Below the pieces are notes generated by a model. That model made no database searches. It saw nothing but the letters and a program-made list of their open reading frames with translations, and was not told where the DNA came from. Shown here one piece after another: positions 18,424 to 29,010 of a DNA stretch of 64,000 bases; the first letter of the stretch is position 1, and every line of letters starts with the position of its first letter. The position numbers and the translations under genes are program-made. The DNA comes from Sorlinia euscelidii (GTDB lineage: Bacteria > Pseudomonadota > Alphaproteobacteria > Acetobacterales > Acetobacteraceae): assembly GCF_036452155.1 (NCBI RefSeq), contig NZ_JAWJZY010000002.1, one strand, 5' to 3'.

Positions 18424-19646
18424 ATGTCAAAAATGGATGCCGCATTCGATGCGCAGTTCCGCGCCGCGCTGGACGGTCTGAAGGCCGATGGCAGCTACCG
18501 TATCTTCGCGGAGCTGGAGCGGCGGGTTGGCCAGTTCCCAAAAGCCTATCATCATGGGCTGAAGCGCGACGTGACAATCTGGTGCTCAAATGATTATCTC
18601 GGGATGGGTGAGCATAAAAATGTGCTGGCGGCGATGCATGCGGCGCTGGATCAATCCGGCGCAGGGGCAGGTGGCACGCGGAACATTTCCGGCACCTGTC
18701 ATGAGCATGTCCTGCTGGAGCAGGAACTCGCCTCCTTGCACGGCAAGGAAGCGGCGCTTCTATTCAATTCCGGCTATCTCTCCAACTGGGCGACACTCGG
18801 CACGATCGCGGCGCGCCTCAAAGACTGTGTGGTGCTTTCCGATGCGCAGAACCACGCTTCCATGATCGAAGGCATTCGCCATTCACGGGCGGATAAGCGA
18901 ATTTTCCGCCATAATGATGTAGCCGACCTTGAGCGTCACCTGAGTGAACTCCCCGCCAATGTGCCGAAAATCGTCGCCTTTGAGTCCGTCTATTCAATGG
19001 ATGGTGACATCGCCCCGATTGCGGAGATCTGTGATGTCGCGGAACGTTACGGCGCGCTGACCTATCTTGATGAGGTCCATGCGGTGGGCATGTATGGTCC
19101 TCAGGGTGGCGGCGTCGCGGAAGAACGCGGCCTGTCCCACCGCATCTCCGTCATTGAAGGCACGTTGGGGAAGGGCTTCGGCGTCGTGGGGGGTATATCA
19201 CCGGCTCCGCCGCATTATGTGATTTTGTGCGCTCTTTCGCTTCCGGCTTCATCTTCTCCACCGCGTTGCCGCCTATGATTGCCGCAGGCGCGCGCGCCAG
19301 TGTCCGACATCTGCGTCAAAGTTCGGTTGAGCGAGAGGGACAGAGGGCGGCGGTGCGTTACCTTCGGCAATGTCTTGATGATGCCGGACTGCCGCACCTT
19401 GCCAATCCGTCTCACATTATCCCGGTGATGGTTTGCGATGCGAAGGAATGCCGCGCGATTTCCGATGCGCTCCTGACGCGCTACGGCCATTACATTCAGC
19501 CAATCAATTATCCTACCGTGCCGCGCGGGCTTGAACGGTTGCGGATCACGCCAGGCCCACTTCATCGGAAATCAGATATTGACGGATTGGTCGCCGCGTT
19601 AAAGCAATTATGGTCTGAACGTGCCGGGCTCTCTCAGGCAGGCTAA
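18424..19646 (+). CDS. hemA: 5-aminolevulinate synthase (one apparent frameshift)
   Basis: PLP-dependent enzyme that condenses glycine and succinyl-CoA to 5-aminolevulinate, the first step of haem and corrin synthesis by the C4 pathway of alphaproteobacteria. Landmarks are WCSNDYLGMG, GAGAGGTRNISGT, LDEVHAVGMYG and the PLP lysine in GTLGKGFG. The reading frame breaks at six Gs (19188-19193). One added G restores VVGGYITGSAALCDFVRSFASGFIFSTALPP, and the rest follows intact to 19646. Since this is normally the only route to haem in such bacteria, an error in the sequence is more likely than a dead gene. The ATG at 18424 has AAGGA 8 nt upstream. ALA made here also feeds the cobalamin genes upstream. 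Confidence 0.93.
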
Positions 19647-19822
19647 AGCGTAAGACAAGGCTGGAAAAGGTCAGGGACCCGTCATTTCACCGCGGAGAAA
19701 GGTCAGAAAACTTTAAAATCGCGCTCTGCTAATGGGAACATGTTAAAAACTCGATTGTATTGCTCTTATAGATAACCAAGTCGGGACTCGCCCGTGATTT
19801 CGTGGGCGGGGAAGGATGGCCG

Positions 19823-22800
19823 ATGAACGCACGACGCCATGAGCAAACATTGGACGAAACGCGGGTCCACCGAGAGATTTCACATCTGGTGGCGACGTTG
19901 CGCGCATCGTTTCCCGAAACGACTTTCCTGATCGCCGTGCGTGGCGCGGATACTGAGATTATTGAAACGAGCACGGCACGCCATGTCGGCGTCGGCGCGG
20001 GTAAAAAAATCAGGGCGCTGCTCCAATCCGGCCCGCAAGGTCCGTCAGGTGTGGAAAATGTTATTTCAGATGTCCATACCGAAATGCTCGACCGCGTGGA
20101 AAATCGCATCTTCCGTGCATCTCGGGGTTCTATCGTCGCGCTGATGGCTGTCCCTGTTGAAACTGCGGCAGGCCAGTCCGTGTCGGATGATGCGTTAGGC
20201 ACTCACATGCGGGACTTCGTCGCCAGTCTGGGCCATCACGATGTAAAGCTGCCAGCCAAAGTCAGGCAAATATCGCACATTGCTTTCGGGTGCCTTGCAT
20301 GGGACGAAGCACGCCAATGCGTGCGCGGCGATGACGCGGCGGCGTCCATGCTCGGCGTGACAGCGCAGTTCCTTTATGACGGCATGACGCTGAATAAATT
20401 CTCCCGCATTTTGACGCTTCCGGATGCTTTGATGGCGGCGGGGGCGGCGGGGAGCGCAACCACCCATCATCTGAAACTCGACGCGGCGGGAGGAGATGTT
20501 TTTCATGTCTTCGCGTCAAAACATGCAGGCGGCTGGAATGCAATTTTCTGCCGTCGGGAGGCGACGCGCGCGGCCCGTGATATGGAGGATGCCCTCCTCA
20601 CGCAATTGATGCAGGGCGTCAGTGACGGGTTTTGTCTTCTGGATCGACAGGGTCGGGTCGTCTTTACTTACGGCGATCGCATTGCCACGCTATCGCGCTT
20701 TCCCGGCACGCAGCAATTCGGGACGGATTGGTCCGGTCTCTGGATGGGGCAGGGTCGTGCCTCCGCACGCCGCGTCCTCGATAAAGCGCTTGAAAATCAC
20801 CCCGGGCAGATCGAGGAATATGCGTTCTCAGCCGATGGCACATTACATCGCTGGCGCGCGCGGGTCGTACCGATATCCCTCCCGGAAGGCGGGCATCGCA
20901 GCAACGTCGTCTACCTTATGTGCAGCTCTCGCGACATGACAGCCTCCACTCAGGACCATGAGCGCCTCGAACTCGCGTCCTATGCTGGCGCGATTTCAGG
21001 CGGGTGGATCTGGGATATCAAAGCCCGCTTGCTGCATGGTGATCCGCGTATGGCGGCGACCCTGGCCTTTCCGGTTGGGGAGATGTCTTCCGGCGTCAGG
21101 CTGCGGCAAATATTACGACGTGTGGCAGGTGATGACCAAGCCGTGCTCCTTTCCGCGTTACGGAAAAGTCTGTCATCGCGCGGCAGGCTTCAATGCGAAT
21201 TCCGGGTCCGCGCGGCGGATGGGCAGGGCTGGATCTGGGTTGAGGCGGATGGCAGATGGGAGATAAGTGGCGACGGGCAGGTTGTCGGACTTCCCGGCAT
21301 TCTGCTGAATATTGATGAGAAGAAACGCCAGGCCCTGAAGCGGGAGGCCCTTCTTAAACTGATCGACAATCTGCGCGCGATCAAGGACGAAAAGGAAATC
21401 CTCAATGTCGCCAGCCGCGTCATGGGTGAAACGATCGAGGCCGATCGTGCCGCTTTCGCCGACATTGATGATCATCGCGATTTTGTGCTCGTCACCGCCC
21501 TCTGGAGCCGGACGCCGCATTTTGCGCAATTGACGCGCATGGGGACTTTTCAGCCTTTCAAGGCGCTTTTCGATACGTTGCGTCGTGGTGAGGCGGTTGC
21601 CGTGCCGGATGTCACCACCCACCCCATGACACGGAAACATGCGGATATTTTTCTGCGTGAAAAAATACGGGCTTTTTATTACGTGCCGCTGATGGCGGAG
21701 GGGGCTTTCTGCGCATTGGCGATGGTCCATTACGCGGAGCCGCACCGTTGGGACCGGATCAATATGAGCTTCATCTTGACGGTCGCTGATCGCGGTTGGG
21801 CGGCCATTCGGCAGAACCGGGCGCAGGAGGATCTCCGTCGTATTAATGGGACATTGGAGGAGCAGGTTGACCGCCGCACACGGGAGCGGGACAGTATCTG
21901 GGCAATCACGGATGACCTTCTGGCCTCTGTGGGGCTGGATGGCCGCTTGCGTCACGTCAACCCGAGCTGGTCGCGCTGCGCTGATCTGGACCGTGCGCAA
22001 TATAAAGGGGAAATGCTGGCCAGTTTCGTCCACCCTCAGGACCGGCAGAAAATCGCCGAGATGTTACAGGCGCTGGCTGCCAATCAGGGGGAGCGCAGCG
22101 CGGATCTGCGTCTGAGGTTTGAAGATAATTCCTGGCATACATTCAACTGGACGGGCTTCCGTGACGATGATGAAATCTTCCTCATCGGGCGCGATATCAC
22201 CGAGCGTATTATCCTTGAAGACCAGCTTCGCCAGTCGCAGAAAATGGAAGCTGTCGGCCAGCTGACGGGCGGGCTTGCCCATGATTTCAATAATATCCTC
22301 GGGGGATCAGCGGCGCGCTCGGCCTCATGCGGCGGCGAATGGCGCGCGGGCAGCTTGAGGGGCTCGACCGCTATATCAATGCAGCGCAGGAAGCGACCGA
22401 CCGTGCGGCGGGGCTGACCCATCGCCTGCTGGCCTTCTCACGGCGGCAGACGCTTGACCCGACTGTGACGGATGTAAATGAGCTGGTCAGCGGGCTGGCT
22501 GAATTCCTCCGCCGTACGATCGGCCCGGCTGTGCGCCTCAAGCTGCGTCTTGACGCGAAATTGGGGCCTATCCTGATCGACCGTAACCAGCTTGAAAACG
22601 CCATCCTTAATCTGGGCATTAATGCGCGGGATGCGATGCCGGACGGGGGACGGTTACCATATCAACCCGCTCTGACCCGCCGCCCAAAGAGGGGAAAGAC
22701 GCAGTGCGCTTCATGTGCCTGACGGTTGCCGATACAGGCATGGGCATGACGCCGGAGGTCATGGCCCGGGCCTTCGACCCGTTTTTTACAACCAAGCCGA

Positions 22801-23384
22801 TCGGCAAAGGCACCGGATTGGGGCTCAGCATGATATATGGGTTCGCCTCGCAATCGGGCGGGAGGGTAGAGATCGAGTCCGCTCCAGGGGCCGGAACGAA
22901 AGTGCATATCTGGCTTCCCCTATATATCGGTGAGAAACGACCTGCCGCGCAGGGCGCCGCGCGTCGACGGAGCCCCACCGAGGTTGATCTATCCCATCTG
23001 CGCCTTCTCCTCGTAGAGGATGACGTGACATTGCGCTTCACGCTGGAGGAAACGCTCCGTGACCGGGGGATCCATGTTGAGACGGCGGCAACGGGAAGTG
23101 AGGCGATGGCGCTACTGGCGGATGAAGACCGTCGCTACGATGTGTTGATGACCGATGTGGGTCTTCCGGGCGGCGTCAATGGACGGCAATTGGCCGATGA
23201 GGCGCGCGCCCGCAAGCAGCATCTCTCCGTTCTTTTCATGACAGGTTACGCGGAGCAGACTGTTTTTTCAGACCAAAGCTTTGATGAATCCATGCAAATT
23301 CTCTTCAAACCCTTTACGACGGAAATGCTGGATGAAAAATTGAACCGCATCGTTGATTATGTGAATCGCCGGCTGAATAATTAA
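19823..23384 (+). CDS. Hybrid sensor histidine kinase with PAS/GAF domains and a C-terminal receiver (two apparent frameshifts)
   Basis: Large cytoplasmic two-component sensor with no obvious membrane segment. Order: an unrecognised N-terminal domain (about 1-250); PAS-like segments (GVSDGFCLLDRQGRVVFTYG and the region around GWIWDIKARLLHGD); a GAF-like domain (about 510-650); a PAS domain (ITDDLLASVGLDGRLRHVNP); then the His-box KMEAVGQLTGGLAHDFNN, an N-box (QLENAILNLGINARDAMPDGG), ATP-binding GTGLGLSMIYGF, and a receiver with phospho-acceptor Asp in LMTDVGLPGG and Lys in ILFKPF. The frame changes at five Gs (22301-22305) and five Gs (22645-22649). One G added to each restores continuous kinase sequence. 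The start is the ATG at 19823 with GGAAGGA upstream. No response-regulator gene is adjacent, so its partner and signal are unknown. Confidence 0.87.
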
Positions 23385-23481
23385 TCAAAATTTGACCGCT
23401 TTCGGAGTGGACGAGGCCTTAAAGCTCCCGCATGGTAAGGATCTTTAACGTTTTCGACGTCATATTTCCGAGGATATCACC

Positions 23482-24276
23482 ATGCGCCGCCGTTACTTAA
23501 TGCAACGATTTGCCTTGCCCGCTCTGGCCAGTCTCACGCTCGTCGCCTGTCAGAAGGCCACTGACACGTCTCAGCTCGCGCCTCTGCCCAATGGCCTCCT
23601 TTCTGTCCCGCCACCACCGGCGCCGGGCAGCCTGGCGCAACTTCAGGATCAGCAGATTTTCACCGCGACCCGTCAATGGAAAGACTCTCCACGTTGGAAG
23701 CTCGCCGTCAATGATGATGATTACACGTTGGATCACGCTCTCCGGAATTTTTCATGCGCGGCCGGGTTTGAGATTGACACGGCTAAAGCGCCGCATCTGC
23801 GTCAACTGGCACGGGACGTTTTGAAGCTTGAAGCACCGACGATGGTCTCGTTGAAGCGCCACTTCGCCCGCCAGCGACCCTTTGTCGGCAATGATGCGCC
23901 GACCTGTATGGTGCATAAAGCGGCGCTTGGCCCTTTCCGCTCCTACCCGTCCGGCCATACGATGATGGGGACCACGCTCGGCTTCCTGCTCGCATCCCTG
24001 ATGCCGGATCACGCTGATGCACTCTATATGCGTGCCCGCATCTACGGGGAAAGCCGTATCGTCTGCGGCGCACATTGGGCCTCAGACGTTGAAGCCGGCT
24101 TTCGCATCGCCGCGCAGCAGACCTTCCTCATTCTGATGCGGCCTGAAATCAAGGCGCAACTTCCCGCTGTCAGGAAGGAACTCGACGCCCTCCGTGCAGA
24201 AAACGGGAAGCCGGATGCGGCTCAATGCGCGTTGGAAAAAGAGGCAAACGCGCATTCTCCCAACCGTTTGCCGTGA
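23482..24276 (+). CDS. Class A (PAP2-type) acid phosphatase, lipoprotein-like
   Basis: Non-specific acid phosphatase of the PhoN/PAP2 superfamily, acting outside the cytoplasm on phosphomonoesters. The three-part active site is visible: KRHFARQRP, SYPSGHT, and SRIVCGAHWASDV, which carry the family's Lys, Arg, His and second His residues. The N-terminus ends in SLTLVAC followed by Q, which reads as a lipobox, so outer-membrane or periplasmic lipoprotein export is inferred. Length is 264 aa. A close paralogue lies 333 nt downstream on the same strand. GAGGA stands upstream of the ATG. Confidence 0.88.
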   Translation: MRRRYLMQRFALPALASLTLVACQKATDTSQLAPLPNGLLSVPPPPAPGSLAQLQDQQIFTATRQWKDSPRWKLAVNDDDYTLDHALRNFSCAAGFEIDTAKAPHLRQLARDVLKLEAPTMVSLKRHFARQRPFVGNDAPTCMVHKAALGPFRSYPSGHTMMGTTLGFLLASLMPDHADALYMRARIYGESRIVCGAHWASDVEAGFRIAAQQTFLILMRPEIKAQLPAVRKELDALRAENGKPDAAQCALEKEANAHSPNRLP

Positions 24277-24609
24277 AGTTACGGGCTTTCCTGCCCTGAT
24301 GATGATTCGCGTGCTGCATAATGGGGGTGCGGCATGCGGATCATTTTCCCTACCTTCCGCGATCGATACGAGCTGACCCGCTCTCGCCGCATGCCCGTAT
24401 AGACGCGGCGGTCGGTCGGACTGGAGTGCGCGTCTCCTATCCAGGAGATGAGATATCGGGTCGCTTGGCGGGCGCAACGACCTTACTCTGCCAGCAAACG
24501 GCCTCGAGCCGCGAAAAGCAAATCATTAAAATTTGTAATCAGCGCGTTAGACAAAAATATTAAAGAAAATTTATAATATCCCTGCAACAACAATAAGAAA
24601 GGGAAAAAA
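24277..24609. other. Gene-free stretch between the two acid phosphatase genes
   Basis: 333 bases without a credible gene. The first two thirds are GC-rich. The last 90 bases are strongly AT-rich and hold a good promoter, so the second phosphatase is probably transcribed on its own. Confidence 0.5.
24548..24577 (+). promoter_or_regulatory. Sigma-70-like promoter of the second acid phosphatase gene
   Basis: TAGACA at 24548-24553 and a perfect TATAAT at 24572-24577, separated by 18 nt, 33 nt before the start codon. The spacing and AT-rich context fit a housekeeping promoter. Confidence 0.5.
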
Positions 24610-25416
24610 ATGCCTCTCTTCACAAAAAAGTTCCTGCTATCGGCGTCGGCTTTGACGGTCCTGGCCGTTGGGGTCAGTCAGCCCTTGCGCGCTGACACCT
24701 CAAACCGCTCAGATAATGCGGCGCCGAATGGCTATCTGATTATCCCGGCGCCGCCTGCTCCAAAAACGGAGGCCCTCCGACGCGATCAGCAAATCTTCAA
24801 CGAAACGCGAAAATGGAAAGGCTCACCACGATGGGAGCTGGCCACCGTTGATGATGATTTTTCCCTTCCTGCCGTCATCAACGATTTTTCCTGTGCGCTT
24901 GGGTTGCGGCTTGACCTTACGAAGACACCGAAGCTGAACAAATTGATGAATGACGTCATCGCCATTGAACAGCCGAGGACGGACGCGGTCAAAGAACGCT
25001 GGGCGCGCGTGCGGCCTTATGTCGGGCACGATGAAGCGCCTCTATGCATTAAGGATCGTGCAACGAAAGACCATAACCGCTCCTACCCCTCAGGGCATAC
25101 GGTCCGCGGTAATATCGTGGCCTTTGTGCTGTCCGTTATCATGCCGGAGCGGGCAGAGGAAATCCTCGCGCGGGGGCGCATTTACGGGGAAAGCCGTATC
25201 GTTTGCGGCGCGCATTGGTCGACAGATGTGGTGGCAGGTTACAGCCTTGCAGCGGGCCTCGCCCCCGCAATCTTAAGCCGACCCGAAATTCAGGCGCAGA
25301 TCCCGGCTGTGCGGGAGGAATTATTAGCGCTGAAGCAACGTCTCAACGCGCCAGAACAGCGCGTCTGCGAATTGGAGAAAACCGGTAATGCGGTGAGCCC
25401 TTTCCGCGTCCCTTGA
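24610..25416 (+). CDS. Class A (PAP2-type) acid phosphatase, secreted
   Basis: Paralogue of the preceding gene, with the same active-site motifs: KERWARVRP, RSYPSGHT and SRIVCGAHWSTDV. Unlike its neighbour, the N-terminus is an ordinary signal peptide (KKFLLSASALTVLAVGVSQPLRA) without a lipobox Cys, so a soluble periplasmic enzyme is inferred. Length is 268 aa. It has its own promoter and a purine-rich ribosome binding site (AAGAAAGGG). The C-terminal segment CELEKTGNAVSPFRVP parallels CALEKEANAHSPNRLP in the neighbour, which supports a tandem duplication. Confidence 0.9.
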   Translation: MPLFTKKFLLSASALTVLAVGVSQPLRADTSNRSDNAAPNGYLIIPAPPAPKTEALRRDQQIFNETRKWKGSPRWELATVDDDFSLPAVINDFSCALGLRLDLTKTPKLNKLMNDVIAIEQPRTDAVKERWARVRPYVGHDEAPLCIKDRATKDHNRSYPSGHTVRGNIVAFVLSVIMPERAEEILARGRIYGESRIVCGAHWSTDVVAGYSLAAGLAPAILSRPEIQAQIPAVREELLALKQRLNAPEQRVCELEKTGNAVSPFRVP

Positions 25417-25521
25417 TTGCGGGACGCGTGTGATGTGAAATTGGCTTCCTCTCACACGCGCCCCCTCCTGCTCTGCGCCGTCGCACCTGTGAAAGATTTA
25501 TCGCCGGTGCGGGGCGCAGGG

Positions 25522-27396
25522 TCAGACCTTGGCTCGGATGTAATCGATGAGCGTTTTGGCGGCGCGTTCCGGGCCGCAATCCGAGGAAAGCGAGAGTGAC
25601 GGATGGTCCGAACTTTCAAACGGGGCATCGACACCGGTGAAATGCGAGATTTTCCCGGCACGGGCGGCGGCGTAGAGCCCCTTCGGATCGCGTGACTCAC
25701 AGATGTCAGCTGATGTATCGACAAAAATTTCCGAGAAAGCTCTGCCGATAATCTCCGCAGCGAGGGCGCGATCGGATTTCATGGGCGTGACAAGCGCGAC
25801 CAGCACAATATGGCCCGCCTCGGCAAACATCCGTGCCACATGGGCCGTGCGACGGATATTTTCCCGACGATCCTCCTGCGAAAAACCGAGATCGCTATTG
25901 AGCCCGGCACGCAGACTGTCACCATCAAGCACGATGCAACGCTGCCCATCGCGGAATAAGCGGGCCTCGACTTCCCGCGCGATCGTGCTTTTACCGGCAG
26001 CGGGGCGACCGAAAAGCCAGAAAACATGTCCCTGACGCTCTCCCGCAGCGCGACGCGCCTCGGAGGAGATCACGCTTTCTGTCGGGTGAATCGTGTGAGA
26101 GGGGTCGGAAATTTCTGCCGCACCAATCAGAGGCGCGCCGCCGACGATCTGTTGATATTGGTCGACCAGCACGCCACGCCCATCATTGAGGCCGGGGGTG
26201 AAAATATCGAAAAGTACCGCATGGGCGGTCGTCAGCGTAATGGTCGCAAAGCCCTCCGGCCCGACCATATCGGCCTTCTGAAGGGTCATGTCCTCAAGAT
26301 TGACGACGGAATCAATGGAGGCGACCGTCACTGGATATTCCGCAGGCCCGAGGCGCAGGGTCAGGCGCTCACCGCGTCTAAGGCCCTCTTGACGCAACCA
26401 GAAGACACGCGCCTGTATCCGTGCTGACCGCACCGGGCGCGGCGTGTCCTCATCCGGGTTGAACAGCAGATCGCCGCGATCCGGCACGATATCCGGTTCC
26501 AGGCGCAACGCAATGGATTCCCCAGGCCCGGCAACGGGCAGGGCTGACGCGTGCCAGCGTGCGATTTCAGCGACACGGGCCGTCTGGCCCTGTGTGCCGA
26601 TGGAAATCATCGCCCCTTCGCGGATGATGCCACGATCAACCCGGCCGACAACATATCGCTTCTCGTCGAAGCGATAAACATCCTGCACCACCATGCGAAA
26701 GCCCAGGCGTGCACGTGGTGCGGGCGGGGGGACATCGGCCAGAGCCTGCACCAGGGTCGGGCCTTTATACCACGGGCTGCGATCAGACGGCGCCGCGATA
26801 TTATCCCCATCCCGCGCAGAGGCCGGGATGACGGCATCGACGGACACATTCAACTGCGCCAGAAGCGCACGGATCGCCTGCTCAGCCGCTTCAAGGCGCG
26901 CGGCATCAAATGCGAGCACATCCGCTTTATTCATCAGAACAATCACATGGCGGATGCCGATCAGATGCAGCAACATGGCATGGCGACGCGTCTGATCCTG
27001 CGCGCCTTCCGCCGCGTCGACAACGAGGACGGCGGCTTCAGCATCCGCCGCGCCGGTAATCATATTGCGCAGAAATTGCCGGTGGCCGGGCGCGTCGACA
27101 ATGACGAAATCGCGCCCCTTGAACTGGAACGGAATACGCGTTGAATCGACTGTGACACCCTGGTCACGTTCAATCTGGAGGGAGTCGAGAAGGAAGCTCC
27201 ATTCGACCGGTCGCCCGCGCTTCTGGCTGCTTTCAACAATCTGTCCCAGCCGCCCCTCGGGGAGGCTGTCCGTGTCGTGCAGAAGCCGCCCGATCAACGT
27301 GGATTTGCCATGATCAACATGGCCGACGATCACAATGGGCGTCGCCGCATTGCGGGCGGCATTTTCCGCGGGGTGAGGCGCTGTCATCATTGTCAT
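25522..27396 (-). CDS. cysNC: Bifunctional ATP sulfurylase GTPase subunit / APS kinase (CysN-CysC fusion)
   Basis: The N-terminal part (about 1-430) is the CysN GTPase that, with CysD, makes adenylyl sulfate from sulfate and ATP: GHVDHGKST (G1), DAPGHRQF (G3), NKAD (G4). The C-terminal part (about 450-624) is an APS kinase with the P-loop GRPAAGKST, the conserved LDGDSLRAGLN, and FVDTSADICESRDPKGLY. The fusion is common in alphaproteobacteria. It is the last gene of a cysG-cysH-cysD-cysNC unit, starting 2 nt after cysD. The co-encoded reductase looks APS-type, so the kinase half may serve sulfonation rather than assimilation; that is inference. Confidence 0.94.
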   Translation of the reverse strand: MTMMTAPHPAENAARNAATPIVIVGHVDHGKSTLIGRLLHDTDSLPEGRLGQIVESSQKRGRPVEWSFLLDSLQIERDQGVTVDSTRIPFQFKGRDFVIVDAPGHRQFLRNMITGAADAEAAVLVVDAAEGAQDQTRRHAMLLHLIGIRHVIVLMNKADVLAFDAARLEAAEQAIRALLAQLNVSVDAVIPASARDGDNIAAPSDRSPWYKGPTLVQALADVPPPAPRARLGFRMVVQDVYRFDEKRYVVGRVDRGIIREGAMISIGTQGQTARVAEIARWHASALPVAGPGESIALRLEPDIVPDRGDLLFNPDEDTPRPVRSARIQARVFWLRQEGLRRGERLTLRLGPAEYPVTVASIDSVVNLEDMTLQKADMVGPEGFATITLTTAHAVLFDIFTPGLNDGRGVLVDQYQQIVGGAPLIGAAEISDPSHTIHPTESVISSEARRAAGERQGHVFWLFGRPAAGKSTIAREVEARLFRDGQRCIVLDGDSLRAGLNSDLGFSQEDRRENIRRTAHVARMFAEAGHIVLVALVTPMKSDRALAAEIIGRAFSEIFVDTSADICESRDPKGLYAAARAGKISHFTGVDAPFESSDHPSLSLSSDCGPERAAKTLIDYIRAKV

Positions 27397-27398
27397 TC

Positions 27399-28220
27399 TT
27401 AGAGATACCCTGCGACGCGGAGACGCTCAAACGCGTCCTCAGACTCATGATCCATCGCGCGGCCTGCACGCTCGGATGTTCGGCTTGATTGGAGTTCGGC
27501 GATGATGTCTTCAAGCGTGGCAGCATCGCTTTCTACCGGATTGGTGATGTCCTGATCACCAAGGGACCGGTAGCGCCTGCCATTTTTGGAGAAATACAGA
27601 TCAACAACCGGGATGTTCTCCCGCTGAATATATCGCCAGATATCAATCTCACGCCAGGAGAGGAGCGGATGCACACGGATATGCATGCCCTCTTCATGCG
27701 GCGTCGCATATTGGTCCCAGAATTCGGGCGGTTGGTTGCGGACATCCCATTGGTGCCCGGCGCCCCGAGGGCTGAACACGCGCTCCTTGGCGCGGGTGGC
27801 CTGCTCATCCCGGCGGATGCCGGCAATAACGCCGCGAAATTTTTGCTCTTCAATCAAAGCTGCGAGACCAGCCGTCTTCCGCGCGGCAGAGCGTGCGGCC
27901 GGGGGCAGGCTCGGATCAATTTCCTCAACGGGCGGACAATCTCTGACAACCAGATCGAGATTCCATTTTTTGGCGTATTCATCCCGGAAAGCGTACATTT
28001 CGGGAAATTTCTTGCCCGTATCGACATGAAGGGCGGGGAAGGGCACACGACCCATGAAGGCCTTACGCGCCAGCCAGATCATCACATTGCTGTCTTTACC
28101 CAGGGACCATAACATGCCCAACGGGCGCAGTTTGCGATAAGCCTCACGCAGGATAAAAATGCTTTGCGCCTCTAACTGGTCAAGATCATCCAGTGCGCGC
28201 GGCGCCATGTCAGAAGTCAT
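27399..28220 (-). CDS. cysD: Sulfate adenylyltransferase subunit 2
   Basis: Catalytic subunit of the heterodimeric ATP sulfurylase, working with CysN. It belongs to the PP-loop family. The nucleotide loop reads WSLGKDSNVM instead of the more usual YSGGKDS form; the Lys-Asp-Ser core is kept. Further landmarks are HVDTGKKFPEMYAFRDEYAK, GIRRDEQATRAKERVFSPR and YRSLGDQDITNPV. The start chosen is the ATG at 28220, which overlaps the cysH stop as ATGA; the longer reading to 28283 lies inside cysH. Length is 273 aa. Confidence 0.93.
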   Translation of the reverse strand: MTSDMAPRALDDLDQLEAQSIFILREAYRKLRPLGMLWSLGKDSNVMIWLARKAFMGRVPFPALHVDTGKKFPEMYAFRDEYAKKWNLDLVVRDCPPVEEIDPSLPPAARSAARKTAGLAALIEEQKFRGVIAGIRRDEQATRAKERVFSPRGAGHQWDVRNQPPEFWDQYATPHEEGMHIRVHPLLSWREIDIWRYIQRENIPVVDLYFSKNGRRYRSLGDQDITNPVESDAATLEDIIAELQSSRTSERAGRAMDHESEDAFERLRVAGYL

Positions 28221-28915
28221 ACGGTGCTCCGGTCTGCGGGGGTGAGGTGGATGCCGCATTCTGTTTTGACATGCCCGGCCCAACGGCCTGCGCGCGGGTC
28301 TTCCCCCGGGCGGACAGCGCGCGTGCAGGGCGCGCAGCCGATGGAGGCAAAACCAAATCCGGTCAAAGGATGTCGCGGCAGATTGCGCCGACGGATTTCC
28401 TGCTCAATATCTGCGCGGGACCACTCACTGAGCGGGTTGATGCGCGCTCTTCCATCTGGTTGCGGTTCGACAACTTCCATGTCGTTGCGTGTCGCGGCCT
28501 GGCCGCGTTTGCGCCCCGTCACCCACGCATCATAATGTGAAAGCGTGTCAAAAAGCGGTTCCGTCTTACGCAGGGCGCAGCACGCGTCCGGGTCGAAAGC
28601 GGCCAGCTGATCCTGCGGGTCACGCTGCGCCAGCATCTCTGACCGGGGCATCACGTCATGCACATCTTTCAGGCCAAGATGCGCGACCAGCTCATCCCGG
28701 TAACGCAGCGTTTCGGGAAAGTGGCGCAACGTATTGAGGAAAAGGACCGGCGTCGACGGGTCAATCTCCGCGACCATACTGAGGAGAAGGGCGGACTCCG
28801 CGCCGAAGGATGACGTCACGGCCAAGCGGCCGCGCAGCATCCGGATCGCCGTTTCAAGCACGGTATCGTTCGGCACTTCCCGCAATGCGGAAATTTCTTC
28901 GAGAGAGAGTGGCAT
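28217..28915 (-). CDS. cysH: Adenylyl-sulfate reductase (CysH family, APS type)
   Basis: Thioredoxin-dependent reductase giving sulfite. The N-terminal PP-loop-like segment is SSFGAESALLLSMVA. Two Cys pairs, CCALRKTEPL near residue 120 and GCAPCTRAVRPGEDPR near 205, are the iron-sulfur cluster ligands that mark enzymes using APS rather than PAPS. The C-terminal ECGIH carries the catalytic Cys. Length is 232 aa. It is followed by cysD with a 4-nt overlap and lies 95 nt after cysG, so the four genes form a sulfate assimilation operon. The sulfite reductase gene is not in the window. Confidence 0.92.
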   Translation of the reverse strand: MPLSLEEISALREVPNDTVLETAIRMLRGRLAVTSSFGAESALLLSMVAEIDPSTPVLFLNTLRHFPETLRYRDELVAHLGLKDVHDVMPRSEMLAQRDPQDQLAAFDPDACCALRKTEPLFDTLSHYDAWVTGRKRGQAATRNDMEVVEPQPDGRARINPLSEWSRADIEQEIRRRNLPRHPLTGFGFASIGCAPCTRAVRPGEDPRAGRWAGHVKTECGIHLTPADRSTV

Positions 28916-29010
28916 GGCCGCCTCATTAGAATTTATAAACTTTATGTCAGCAAAAGCTAATCACTCACGGCAAAACGTTCAATAGGTAAAATGCATCAAA
29001 TAACGGCTTC

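Noticed and set aside
18424..19646. hemA as a true pseudogene
   Set aside because: Only one base is missing, in a six-G run; the remaining sequence is fully conserved and the enzyme should be essential for haem.
21173..22033. 286-codon open frame opposite the histidine kinase
   Set aside because: Shadow of the kinase GAF/PAS region; no family resemblance.
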